Assembly: GCA_021820525.1 (NCBI GenBank) | Contig: JAKADM010000002.1 | Location: forward strand, 124,001 to 188,000 | Direction: 5' to 3' | Source: Thermoplasmata archaeon | GTDB lineage: Archaea; Thermoplasmatota; Thermoplasmata; Thermoplasmatales; Thermoplasmataceae | Length of the DNA stretch: 64,000 bases | Part shown: positions 1-8,038 of the stretch, one piece after another | Position numbering within the stretch: position 1 is the stretch's first letter | How the letters are laid out: every line of letters starts with the position of its first letter | Translations under genes and position numbers: made by a program | Notes under the pieces: generated by a model | The model's database searches: none | What the model was told of the DNA's origin: nothing | Seen by the model: only the letters and a program-made list of their open reading frames with translations

Positions 1-761
1 AATATATCATATCCAATAAATTGTGTTTTTGGGAATATGGATTCTGAAGAAAAATCATCCTTTCGTGAAAAGAGCCGGGACAGGTATCCCTCTCTCTCTT
101 CAAACTTATCCACCAGTGCCTTATAAAAGGATACAGAGTATTCCTGTTCATAGTAGATGAAGAGCGCATTTTTTCCAACCACTTTCTTTTTAACTATCCT
201 GTATCCCTTGATTGTTGCCCATTCCGATGGCACCAGATCCTTTACCCTGACCCCCTTACTAAGTATACCTGCTGATGATATGGGTACCTCATTATGAAGT
301 ATCTTCCTGCCCTCAATCCTGTTTTTTGCCTTTGACACCTTATCAACAACAGGGATGACCCTTTTTTTAATTTCCATTTCAACAAAAGGCGCGAACTCGT
401 CTGAATACACAAGAGAATTTGAAATGTATGTGTTGAACCATGATTTCATGTTCATATCCAGCTCCCAGTACGTCCCTTTTTTCAATCTTTTCCTTCTTTG
501 CCTTGTGTTTCCTTGAGAATCGGTAAACATATAATAAAAATGATCTAGCAAAATCAACAATCTTTTGTCCGTTATTACTATCATTCCCTTTTTAGATTCT
601 TTTCTATTCCTGATTCTTCTCTTCAAATATGCAGTCCTGTAAACATAGTGGACCCTTATCTTATTGATTCTCCCAATTTCCTTCTCTCCTCCTGGAATCA
701 CATAATCCTCAGGAGCACTGAACAAAATTCTCATCCTGAAGAAGAGCGATGTTGATTTCAT
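1..761 (-). CDS. Hypothetical basic protein, C-terminus cut by window edge
   Basis: An open frame runs leftward from an ATG at 759-761 to the first base of the window without a stop, giving at least 253 residues. The protein is rich in Lys and Arg. Around residues 58-70 it contains GMIVITDKRLLIL, which resembles the strand pair seen in bacterial PH-like or GRAM domains (pattern TdkRL), so a membrane-surface or protein-binding domain is possible; this is inference from one motif. No transmembrane segment is apparent. It is divergent from the small gene that starts at 884, with about 120 bases of AT-rich DNA between them. The end lies outside the window. Confidence 0.6.
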   Translation of the reverse strand, partial: MKSTSLFFRMRILFSAPEDYVIPGGEKEIGRINKIRVHYVYRTAYLKRRIRNRKESKKGMIVITDKRLLILLDHFYYMFTDSQGNTRQRRKRLKKGTYWELDMNMKSWFNTYISNSLVYSDEFAPFVEMEIKKRVIPVVDKVSKAKNRIEGRKILHNEVPISSAGILSKGVRVKDLVPSEWATIKGYRIVKKKVVGKNALFIYYEQEYSVSFYKALVDKFEEREGYLSRLFSRKDDFSSESIFPKTQFIGYDI

Positions 762-883
762 ATCATAATAATATTGAAAGGAATATTTAATTATTACTAT
801 CCTCAGAAGCCAAATAATTACTATTTTATAATTAATTAAATTCCTTTAAAAAATTTTAAATAAATCCAATATCATGCAATAAT

Positions 884-1150
884 ATGTTCAGAAAAAAGGA
901 TGACCATCTTGAAACTACCCTGGACAACATTTATGTTAAGATAGAAAATATAGAATTTTTTATAGACTATCACCTCGCAACTGAATACCCGGATACTGAG
1001 ATCGGGAAGCTAGCTATAAATGAAAGCGAGTACCTTTCAGATGATTTCAAGAACAAGATGAAAGCAAACCTATCTATATTTACTGACGAAAAATATGCAG
1101 CTCTTGACAGGAGAGAAAAGATAAATCTGTTCAAGAAAAGAGTTGAATAA
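884..1150 (+). CDS. Hypothetical 88-residue acidic/charged protein
   Basis: The frame encodes a short, highly charged protein predicted to be mostly helical, with no membrane segment, cysteine cluster or recognised motif. A TATA-like stretch (tttaaataaat, about 857-867) sits roughly 20-25 bases before the ATG, which fits a leaderless transcript and supports this start. The next gene begins 64 bases downstream on the same strand. I do not recognise the family; it may be lineage-restricted. Confidence 0.55.
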   Translation: MFRKKDDHLETTLDNIYVKIENIEFFIDYHLATEYPDTEIGKLAINESEYLSDDFKNKMKANLSIFTDEKYAALDRREKINLFKKRVE

Positions 1151-1214
1151 TAATCAATCATGAAAAAGAAATGCGAAGAGACATAATTTTTAACAGGCTT
1201 TCCATTTCTTTACA

Positions 1215-1652
1215 ATGGATGAAATATTCATCAAAAGAAAGGCAGATTCAGTTTTAAATGAGGCGGGAATGGGATTATTCCCTGATGACTACCTGCAAAA
1301 AGATTCAAATTACAGGGAAATAGAAATCCCCCAGGGAAGAGATGTTTTTCTTTACAGAGAAACCGAGGGCGTAAATCTCGTTATTGACGGAAACAAGATA
1401 TATTTCAATGAAAGGCACATGGCAAAATATTTCTTTTACTGCGCCGTGATAGGCCACAAAAGGATAAGGGTACCAGATGTTTTGGAATCAGGCGAAGTGC
1501 TGAAAAGATTTGAGTCTGATCTTCAGAGGGCATCCTCCATAATAATGGACCTCAGGAAGAAAATGTTCATACAGGATTTTTACAAGATGCAGGAAATGCT
1601 TGAATCTGCCAATCCTTCATATAAAATAATTTTTTATGAGTGGAATGATTGA
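1215..1652 (+). CDS. Hypothetical protein, 145 residues
   Basis: A soluble protein of 145 residues with a mixed beta N-terminal half (residues 30-75) and a helical C-terminal half (residues 100-140). There is no signal peptide, membrane segment or cysteine motif. It follows the small 884-1150 gene on the same strand and runs convergently into the zinc-ribbon gene at 1664, from whose stop it is separated by only 11 bases. No family is recognised. Codon use matches neighbouring genes, so it is probably real. Confidence 0.6.
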   Translation: MDEIFIKRKADSVLNEAGMGLFPDDYLQKDSNYREIEIPQGRDVFLYRETEGVNLVIDGNKIYFNERHMAKYFFYCAVIGHKRIRVPDVLESGEVLKRFESDLQRASSIIMDLRKKMFIQDFYKMQEMLESANPSYKIIFYEWND

Positions 1653-1663
1653 AACTCCTTTGT

Positions 1664-2314
1664 TTAAATCCTGAATCCACCGTTCTGAAAACCGGGACCC
1701 AGAAACTCTCCTGAACTGACAGCATGTTGCAATGTCTTGAAAAGAAGATAGGTTGCAAATACAGGTGCCGGAATATCACCTGTGATTGTTCCTTCAAAAT
1801 ATCTGCTTGCAATGTGATGTTTTATCTCAGCCACATCCTGCCCGTTCATCCTTACTTTCACGTCTGATCCTCCTATGCTTTCAGTAACTTCATATTCCTG
1901 CCCGGAGGAATTTCTTAACACGGCCTTTCTTGTGTGTATATCCATCTGCCCAATTTCGTTGCCAGATGGATCAAGTATGGAATAGTTCCTGAATGCACTT
2001 ATGAGTTTTTTTGGCTTGTTGTGCCTTGTCATCACAAGTACATTTCCTGATGGATCATTCAGCTGGAAATCTTCCTCGAACATGCCTCTAACTCCCCCAC
2101 TGAAACTGACTGAACCAATCACACCATTATCATTGGCAATTTCCACCATGGGCATTCCCCCCATGAGCGGTGTTTTCCCCATTGTTTTGAAATGTTTTCC
2201 AGAAATTGCCTGGTTTCCAGATTGCCATTGCTGTGCCTGCTGTGCCGCCCCACACTGCGGGCAGAACTGGGCATTATCATCAATGGATGCCCCACATGAG
2301 CTACACGTTGCCAT
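1664..2314 (-). CDS. Zinc-ribbon plus LURP-one/scramblase-like protein
   Basis: Residues 1-25 form a short zinc ribbon with two CxxC pairs (CSSCG and CPQCG). After a Gln-rich linker (about 26-35), residues 38-190 contain repeated beta strands with patterns such as LNDPSGNVLV and ILDPSGNEIG that are typical of the LURP-one-related / phospholipid scramblase-like (tubby-fold) family. Members of that family bind membranes or lipids, but biochemical roles in archaea are not established. The 216-residue length suits one such domain plus the ribbon. It is transcribed alone, convergent with 1215-1652. The fold assignment is by motif reading. Confidence 0.6.
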   Translation of the reverse strand: MATCSSCGASIDDNAQFCPQCGAAQQAQQWQSGNQAISGKHFKTMGKTPLMGGMPMVEIANDNGVIGSVSFSGGVRGMFEEDFQLNDPSGNVLVMTRHNKPKKLISAFRNYSILDPSGNEIGQMDIHTRKAVLRNSSGQEYEVTESIGGSDVKVRMNGQDVAEIKHHIASRYFEGTITGDIPAPVFATYLLFKTLQHAVSSGEFLGPGFQNGGFRI

Positions 2315-2433
2315 AATACAATATGTGGCATGCTATATTTAAATATTTTGTCAGTAATTTGCATATTTTTACATTAAATCAAGATTGATGAAAGGCCAGC
2401 CTTTATTTTAATAGTTTATAAAATTATGAAATT

Positions 2434-3402
2434 TTAAACCTTCACCGTCTGGTTTCTGTATATATAACGGTCCATCGTGATTTCTGCTATGTCTGTGGAG
2501 TATAAACCGATCCTTGATATCTCTTCCATAATGGATGACACCGTAACATCATTGAATTTTTTCTCCATGACAGAAGATTTCATCCGCCTTATCTGATCCT
2601 TGCTGTTAATTATGGTGTTAAGCGACTGAAGATCCGAACCCATAAATGCAGTTGTTGATTTTTGCAATATCTCATTGCAAAAATTCATAAAATCAAGAAC
2701 TGTCTTCTTCTTCTCCTCTGAGTTTATCTCCCCGTTTTTCATCAAAATGCATATATTTACGGAGTGGTCGGCAATCCTTTCCAGTATTCTGGAAAATATG
2801 AGGTAAAATGTCAGCTCACCTCCCTCAACCTTCTGGTTTCCTATTTCCTTCATTATATAGAAATGGTATCTATCTACCTCGTCATCCCTTGAGATGATGC
2901 TGTCCATAAGTTCATTTTCATTCTTTTCTACCGCCCTTATGGTATCCTGGAACATATTCTGAACATTCATGATCATTCTCTTCAGTGCGTTTGAAAGAGG
3001 AAATGAGTTGGAATCAAGCACGTTCTGCAAAACTATGGATCTTGCACTCTCTTCAAATATTTCCACACCCATCACAAGCCTGGTAAATTTCTTCACCACA
3101 TCCCTCACACCCTGTGAAAGGTAGCTTGAAGATCTTATTATGAGTGTATCAAAACCCGATATGTACACAGAGATCATTGATCTCTGGAGGAGTTCTTCAG
3201 TTACAGACTGGCTTATTTCCATAGTTCTGGTTATTTCCTTTCTTACCTCTTCTCCTGGAAATATCCTGAGATCTTCCCCATTTATATCCATACTTACCAG
3301 ACTTCCCTTGCCTATGCCGTTCCTTTTTATCCATTCCTGGGGAAGGGAAACTATGAATGTTGAGCCTCCTGTTAGCTGTACCCTTCTGGATTCAATCGCC
3401 AT
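2434..3402 (-). CDS. AbrB-PhoU fusion, phosphate-uptake regulator type
   Basis: The N-terminus (residues 1-45) is a SpoVT/AbrB-like DNA-binding swapped-hairpin: it has the GGSTFIVSLPQEWIKRNGIGKGSLV pattern in two overlapping parts (GGSTFIVSLP, then WIKRNGIGKGS). Residues 90-310 are two PhoU-type three-helix bundles with conserved acidic residues such as DDEVDR. This fusion is the usual archaeal form of PhoU, thought to link phosphate status to transcription. No pst transporter genes lie next to it here, so its targets are probably elsewhere. It is a monocistronic gene on the minus strand with a normal full length of 322 residues. Confidence 0.85.
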   Translation of the reverse strand: MAIESRRVQLTGGSTFIVSLPQEWIKRNGIGKGSLVSMDINGEDLRIFPGEEVRKEITRTMEISQSVTEELLQRSMISVYISGFDTLIIRSSSYLSQGVRDVVKKFTRLVMGVEIFEESARSIVLQNVLDSNSFPLSNALKRMIMNVQNMFQDTIRAVEKNENELMDSIISRDDEVDRYHFYIMKEIGNQKVEGGELTFYLIFSRILERIADHSVNICILMKNGEINSEEKKKTVLDFMNFCNEILQKSTTAFMGSDLQSLNTIINSKDQIRRMKSSVMEKKFNDVTVSSIMEEISRIGLYSTDIAEITMDRYIYRNQTVKV

Positions 3403-3449
3403 GGGTGTACATATTTATTAAATATATAGATTTTTGGAAAATAAATAGT

Positions 3450-4283
3450 TCAATTATGCATATGTTCTCTTCTGTAAGCCGCACTGTTTGAAAGACTTCT
3501 GGCAATCAACAGTCCAGCTATATAGATTATTCCCAATAGTAATATAAAGAGGAATGAGTAACTATATAGAAGATATTCTCCATAGCTGTAAATGTTTTCA
3601 TTTATTGGACCCTTAATGAAACCTGTGGTCACATTACCCTTTGTTGTGTTTAGATTCACTATGACAAAATATTCACCGGAGGGTATGTTGGTGAATGTGT
3701 GTGAAACGTTTATATATCCCTGGGTCGGCGTGGTGTTTTGCATTACATAATAACTCACGTTAGAAAGGGATGTTGCATCAACAATCACAATTACTGGCTT
3801 GTATTCAGTTGTTTTATTCAGACCGGTAAAGTTAGCATATATTAGATGGGAGTTGCTGTAGCCTGTATATGGGTTTATTCCCATACTTATGGAACTGTCG
3901 CCCTGAGTTTGAAATTTCAAAACGCCCGGGCTCTGGTAAGTTACGGGAGTCATGATCAAAACCATCGCAATGAGCAAAATTATGATGGCTGCAAAGCCAT
4001 ATTTCAATCTCTTCTTGAACCCCCATATGCCCGTATAATGAATGGATAGGAATATTACAACCGGAATGGCAAAGAGAAGTTCATAAAGACCTATGAATAT
4101 GAACATTATTTCAAATATTACAGATGGCACTATGGCAAAGAGCAGAAAAAAATAGAGCTGATGCCTCCTTATTATTTCTTTAATGCTTTCTTTTTTAGTT
4201 TGATCTTCCAATTTACTCAACATGAGATTGAATCTTTTAAAATAATGTTTCCTATTACTGGTAATCATTAAAAATTCCGCCAT
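3450..4283 (-). CDS. Membrane protein with external beta domain
   Basis: A 277-residue protein. The first 45 residues are basic and probably cytoplasmic. Hydrophobic segments follow at about 46-68, 70-88 and 95-112, then an Asn/Thr/Ser-rich presumably extracytoplasmic region (113-235) with several N-x-S/T sites, and a last membrane segment at about 237-262. The short tail is basic. The layout resembles an envelope protein of a wall-less archaeon, but no family is recognised. It is divergent from the XRE-CBS gene, with only 24 bases between the two start codons, so the two share a promoter region. Confidence 0.6.
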   Translation of the reverse strand: MAEFLMITSNRKHYFKRFNLMLSKLEDQTKKESIKEIIRRHQLYFFLLFAIVPSVIFEIMFIFIGLYELLFAIPVVIFLSIHYTGIWGFKKRLKYGFAAIIILLIAMVLIMTPVTYQSPGVLKFQTQGDSSISMGINPYTGYSNSHLIYANFTGLNKTTEYKPVIVIVDATSLSNVSYYVMQNTTPTQGYINVSHTFTNIPSGEYFVIVNLNTTKGNVTTGFIKGPINENIYSYGEYLLYSYSFLFILLLGIIYIAGLLIARSLSNSAAYRREHMHN

Positions 4284-4307
4284 GCAGGGATAAAAATATT
4301 ACCCATA

Positions 4308-4913
4308 ATGCAATCTGAGCTCATGCTTCCCTCGGTGCAGGAACTGGGAAAGATGAGAAAGTCCCTTGGAATAAGCCAGAAAGACGTCGCAAATGCGTGT
4401 GGGTTGAGCCAGTCCTATATTGCCAGGATGGAGAAGGGTGATATCAATCCCACATATGATAATGTAAAGAAGATATATTCCTATCTGACTTCACACGCGG
4501 ACAAAACAAAAAGCATTGATCTTGTTGCCTCAAAAATCATGACGAGGAATGTGATTGTTTGCAACCCCTCTGATTACGTAATAAAGGCACTGGACATAAT
4601 GAAGGAGAAAGGGGTTTCACAAATACCTGTAATTACAGATGATGGAAGGATTACGGGAACAATTTCAGAATCTGATATTAATGAAATTTTAATAAGAGGT
4701 GTGAATCCTGAATCTCTTAAGAAAATGAGCGTTTCAAAAATAATGAGTTCTCCCCTCCCCCAGCTTCCAATGGACACACCAGTATCTGCCATATATCCCA
4801 TGCTAAGATTCTCTAATGCTGTGCTCATAATGGATGGAATCTCACTGAAAGGGATAATAACCAAGGCAGATATACTGAAGGCTGTTGAAGACTATGCAGA
4901 ACCTGTTTTATGA
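4308..4913 (+). CDS. XRE-type HTH plus tandem CBS regulator
   Basis: Residues 9-66 form a Cro/C1-type helix-turn-helix (LGKMRKSLGISQKDVANACG, then SQSYIARMEKG). Residues 73-195 hold two CBS motifs (SKIMTRNVIVCNPSDYVIKA and SKIMSSPLPQLPMDTPVSAI), a module that often binds adenosine nucleotides or SAM and adjusts the partner domain. This HTH-CBS fusion is widespread in euryarchaea. The coding end overlaps the start of carS by 20 bases, so the two genes are translated from one transcript and the regulator may sense energy or nucleotide state for lipid synthesis (inference). The TATA-like aaaatatt lies close upstream of the ATG. Confidence 0.85.
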   Translation: MQSELMLPSVQELGKMRKSLGISQKDVANACGLSQSYIARMEKGDINPTYDNVKKIYSYLTSHADKTKSIDLVASKIMTRNVIVCNPSDYVIKALDIMKEKGVSQIPVITDDGRITGTISESDINEILIRGVNPESLKKMSVSKIMSSPLPQLPMDTPVSAIYPMLRFSNAVLIMDGISLKGIITKADILKAVEDYAEPVL

Positions 4914-5448
4914 AGTGATCGTTGGTCTGATTGCATTTATTCCTGCACTTGCCGCCAATCCAGGGGCAGTCATCACCGGAGGGCATGGCCTCATGGATGG
5001 AGGCAAAAACTGGATAGATAACAGGAGAATATTTGGTGATGGGAAAACAGTGAGTGGATATGTTGGAGGAATATTGATAGGAACCGTGGTGGGTATAATT
5101 GTATTTCTTATTTTGAATGAATTTTCACTGTTTCCATATAAATTGGACTTTGAAATTATAGTTCTGGCACCCTTTGCCCTTGCATGGGGTTCTCTTACTG
5201 GTGATCTTTTAGGATCATTTATAAAAAGAAGGCTGAATATGAAGAGCGGCCAGAAGGGAAACCTTCTGGATATGTGGCCCTTTGTAATTGTGGCTTTTCT
5301 CTTTTCCCTGATCATAACGGAAAAATTCTTTATGGAACTTTATTCCAATTTTATAGACATAATATTGATTCTTATCATAACACCCATACTTCACAGAGGC
5401 GTGAATATTCTTGCATACAGAATGAAATGGAAGGATGTCCCATGGTAG
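4894..5448 (+). CDS. carS: CDP-archaeol synthase
   Basis: An integral membrane enzyme that transfers CTP to unsaturated archaeol phosphate, giving CDP-archaeol for polar lipid head-group attachment. The sequence shows about five hydrophobic segments and the family block PALAANPGAV followed by GGKNWIDNRRIFGDGKT, then DLLGSFIKRRLNMKSGQ, which is the conserved active-site loop of the CarS (formerly DUF46) family. At about 184 residues it has normal length. The ATG at 4894 is chosen over an in-frame TTG at 4885; both overlap the upstream XRE-CBS gene. It overlaps the pth2 start downstream, forming a three-gene operon. Confidence 0.9.
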   Translation: MQNLFYEVIVGLIAFIPALAANPGAVITGGHGLMDGGKNWIDNRRIFGDGKTVSGYVGGILIGTVVGIIVFLILNEFSLFPYKLDFEIIVLAPFALAWGSLTGDLLGSFIKRRLNMKSGQKGNLLDMWPFVIVAFLFSLIITEKFFMELYSNFIDIILILIITPILHRGVNILAYRMKWKDVPW

Positions 5449-5801
5449 ATGAGATGAAAATGATCATTGGTGTGAGGAAAGATCTGGATATGGGAAAGGG
5501 GAAGATTGCGGCACAGGCATCTCACGCAGCTGTGAACTGTGCCCTGTGGGCGCAGAAGAATAACAAAAAGATTTTCAAGAAATGGAGCGAGCAGGGCCAG
5601 AAAAAAGTGGTTATAAGATTGCAAAATCTAGAGGAACTTTACAGACTTAAGGATGAATGCGAAAGGGAAGGGTTGAACACATCTGTGATTACGGATGCTG
5701 GCCTGACCCAGATCGATCCTGGAAGCGTCACATGCATTGGAATAGGACCTGCACCATCTGAAATAATTGATAAAATTACAGCAAAATATCCCCTTTTATA
5801 G
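5442..5801 (+). CDS. pth2: Peptidyl-tRNA hydrolase, archaeal/eukaryal type
   Basis: Pth2 recycles peptidyl-tRNA released prematurely from ribosomes. The 119-residue protein has the family core: KMIIGVRKDLDMGKGKIAAQ, a cluster QASHAA, and the C-terminal TDAGLTQIDPGS...CIGIGPAP block. The open frame extends further upstream inside carS, but the conserved N-terminus and family length put the start at the ATG at 5442 (overlapping the carS stop) or the ATG at 5454. It is the third gene of the XRE-CBS/carS/pth2 operon and converges on nob1, whose stop lies 3 bases away. Confidence 0.93.
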   Translation: MVDEMKMIIGVRKDLDMGKGKIAAQASHAAVNCALWAQKNNKKIFKKWSEQGQKKVVIRLQNLEELYRLKDECEREGLNTSVITDAGLTQIDPGSVTCIGIGPAPSEIIDKITAKYPLL

Positions 5802-5804
5802 AAA

Positions 5805-6335
5805 TTATCTTTCTTCCTGATCCAGGGGATATCTGGTGATTTTGTGACCGCATATTTTGCATTCTTCCAGTTTGTCCTCATACTTTGCACCACAGCCCTT
5901 GCAAACATAACCCCATCTTATCCTTGATTTTATGCATTCCAGGCCGCAACCCTGAAACTCTATTTTCAGCTTCGAGCTTACGTTTTGAAGGGAATAATCA
6001 TCGGAAATTATAATACCGTTAATCTCCAGGGCAACCGCAATTATGTCCATATCCGTCTGGCTCAGATAGGGGAGATCTCCTGTTTCCCTTGCTGCAGCCC
6101 TGACAATTTCCATATATTTTTCCTTTGGATCAATAATCTGTATAACACACATTTCATGATCCATCAGCCTTCCCATCTTTCCCTTTCTGATCTCCTTTAT
6201 TACCCCGGATGGGACAACACACTTCATTGATAAAATATCGATTTTTCCTGTTAAAATAGCTGAGGTATCGGGGACAAAAATCTTCCCCGAAAACCCTTTA
6301 TTTCCATCCTCCTGGACCATCTCATTCTCTTTCAT
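5805..6335 (-). CDS. nob1: rRNA endonuclease Nob1 (PIN domain plus zinc ribbon)
   Basis: Nob1 cuts the 3' end of 16S rRNA precursor during small-subunit maturation. Residues 18-125 are a PIN domain with acidic residues suited to metal binding: D23 (VPDTSAIL), E48, D95/D97 (TDMDIIAVA) and D112/D113 (ISDDY). Residues 143-165 form the zinc ribbon with C145, C148, C159 and C162. Length 176 residues is typical of archaea. Its first 14 bases overlap the end of the citrate synthase gene, so the two are probably cotranscribed, although their functions are unrelated. A second possible start is the Met at residue 6. Confidence 0.9.
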   Translation of the reverse strand: MKENEMVQEDGNKGFSGKIFVPDTSAILTGKIDILSMKCVVPSGVIKEIRKGKMGRLMDHEMCVIQIIDPKEKYMEIVRAAARETGDLPYLSQTDMDIIAVALEINGIIISDDYSLQNVSSKLKIEFQGCGLECIKSRIRWGYVCKGCGAKYEDKLEECKICGHKITRYPLDQEER

Positions 6336-7479
6336 TCATTGGCTTGTATTTCAACGGGCCCTTCTCTCCAACATATTTTGCCTTTGGCCTGAACAGCTTG
6401 TTGTCTTGTATATATTCAAGGGACCTGGCAACCCAGCCGGAAATCCTTCCCACTGCAAATATTGGGGTAAATATCTCTGTCTTGAAGCCAAGGGCTGAAT
6501 ATACCATACCAGAATAGAAATCAACATTTGGGAATATTCCCTTGCTTCCAAACCTGTTAATCATGAGCTCTTCAATTTTGTTTGCCGTAAGATACAGGTT
6601 TTTGTTGTTCCTCTCCGTAATATACTGGGCATATTGTTTGAGTATTTTTGCCCTGGGGTCATATACCTTGTATACCCTGTGGCCAAATCCCATTATCTTT
6701 TCTTTTCTTTCGATCATCTCAGAGAGAACCTTCTCAGCATTTTCAGGTGTACCTACGGTCTGAATGAGCTTCAGTGCCCTTTCGTTTGCACCTCCATGAA
6801 GCGGACCCTTAAGTGTTGATACTGCTGATGTTATGGCTGAGTACATATCGGCCATGGTTGATATGGTCACAAGGGCTGAAAATGTGGACGCATTCATACC
6901 ATGATCTGCGTGTATTATGAGGGCCGTATCCATCATCTTGCTTTCCATCGGATCCGGCTTTCTTCCCAGAGACATGTAAAAGAAGTTGGCTACATATGAA
7001 AGATTCTTATCAGGTTTGACTATTTCCTGGCCGGTATAAACTCTGTGTATTGCACCAACAATTGTGGGCATTTTTGCTATGATCTTGATTGCCATCTCTT
7101 CCTGGCTTGCAAAATCGCTTTCTGATTCCTTCTTATCAAAGGTTGCAAGGTATGAGATTGCAGTTCTCAGAGATGTCATTGGATGTGTCCTGCCCGCCTG
7201 TTTTTTTATGAGTTCGTAGAGTTCTCCGGGGAGATCGCCCTCATTTCTGAGCTTTTCCACATATTCCTTATATTCCTTCTCATTGGGCAGATGGCCATAT
7301 ATGAGAAGATAGGAGACTTCCTCGTAGTTGCTCTGTTCTGCAAGGGTATTAATATCATATCCCCTGTAAGAGAGTCTTCCTTCCTGGCCATCCACAAATC
7401 CGATCTTTGTTTCAGCTGCCAGTATGCCTTCCAGTCCTCTGTAAACAACGGGTTCATTTGAATTATTCGAATTCTCCAT
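6322..7479 (-). CDS. gltA: Citrate synthase
   Basis: Condenses acetyl-CoA and oxaloacetate in the citric acid cycle. The 385-residue protein has the classic citrate synthase landmarks: an N-terminal GLEGILAAETKIGFVDG, the YRGYDI motif, active-site His in the GPLHGGANE loop, and the IMGFGHRVYKVYDPRA block with the second His. The catalytic Asp region lies in FPNVDFYSG. Length and motif order match archaeal type I citrate synthases; a closely related 2-methylcitrate synthase activity cannot be ruled out by eye. It is divergent from the PadR regulator, and the downstream nob1 overlaps its end. Confidence 0.93.
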   Translation of the reverse strand: MENSNNSNEPVVYRGLEGILAAETKIGFVDGQEGRLSYRGYDINTLAEQSNYEEVSYLLIYGHLPNEKEYKEYVEKLRNEGDLPGELYELIKKQAGRTHPMTSLRTAISYLATFDKKESESDFASQEEMAIKIIAKMPTIVGAIHRVYTGQEIVKPDKNLSYVANFFYMSLGRKPDPMESKMMDTALIIHADHGMNASTFSALVTISTMADMYSAITSAVSTLKGPLHGGANERALKLIQTVGTPENAEKVLSEMIERKEKIMGFGHRVYKVYDPRAKILKQYAQYITERNNKNLYLTANKIEELMINRFGSKGIFPNVDFYSGMVYSALGFKTEIFTPIFAVGRISGWVARSLEYIQDNKLFRPKAKYVGEKGPLKYKPMNERE

Positions 7480-7590
7480 TATTATTCATCTCATAACCCA
7501 TATTGCTAATTATTAATTAAATCTTAAAAGCTTTAATTACTCAAAAACAAAAATTTAAATCTCTGTTATCCAAAATATCATTTTACAAAT

Positions 7591-7620
7591 ATTTATATAC
7601 AAATATCGGATATCCGATAT
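7591..7620 (+). promoter_or_regulatory. TATA box and perfect 18-bp operator-like palindrome before padR
   Basis: The sequence atatcggatatccgatat at 7603-7620 is a perfect inverted repeat with no mismatch and ends one base before the ATG at 7622. A TATA-like atttatatac lies at 7591-7600. The palindrome therefore covers the expected transcription start of a leaderless mRNA, an ideal place for autorepression by a dimeric PadR protein. The palindrome and its position are seen directly; the regulatory role is inferred. Confidence 0.7.
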
Positions 7621-7621
7621 C

Positions 7622-8038
7622 ATGAACGGAATGTTTGGTGGTAGAAGAAAGGATTTGAGAATGTGGATTGTTTTTTCTCTGAACTCTGGCCCGAAGAACG
7701 GAGTTGAGATCATGGATTCAATGGAGAGGCAGAGCTTTGGAATGTGGAGACCATCTCCAGGTTCCATATATCCCATGCTTGAAAACATGGTCAATGAGGG
7801 TACCATAAGAAAGAGGGAGGACGGCAGATACGAGCTGACTGAGGATGGCAAGGGCTTCTTTGGGTTCAGAGGAGGGTTTTTCTCCAGCGGACCCAGAAGC
7901 TTTGACGACGCTGTCAGCGAAATATCATCTCTTGTGACCTATATGGAAGAACTGAAGCAAAACGGTACCAAAAAATATGAGGAATACAGGGAGAAACTCA
8001 CTGAGATTTCAGAGAGAATCAAAAAGATTGCAGATTAA
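7622..8038 (+). CDS. PadR-family transcriptional regulator
   Basis: A 138-residue protein with a PadR-type winged helix at residues 10-80: the pattern MWIVFSLNSGPKNGVEIMD, then PSPGSIYPMLENMVNEGTI, then the wing YELTEDGKGFF. The C-terminal region (residues 95-138) is an amphipathic helix suited to dimerisation. PadR proteins often repress their own promoter and an efflux or stress gene. Here no obvious target gene follows; the next gene is convergent. The perfect palindrome directly before the start codon is the likely own operator. Citrate synthase is divergent across 142 bases. Confidence 0.88.
   Translation: MNGMFGGRRKDLRMWIVFSLNSGPKNGVEIMDSMERQSFGMWRPSPGSIYPMLENMVNEGTIRKREDGRYELTEDGKGFFGFRGGFFSSGPRSFDDAVSEISSLVTYMEELKQNGTKKYEEYREKLTEISERIKKIAD

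Noticed and set aside
5274-5441. N-terminal extension of the peptidyl-tRNA hydrolase frame
   Set aside because: The extra 56 codons lie inside carS and do not resemble Pth2; the family start matches the ATG at 5442.
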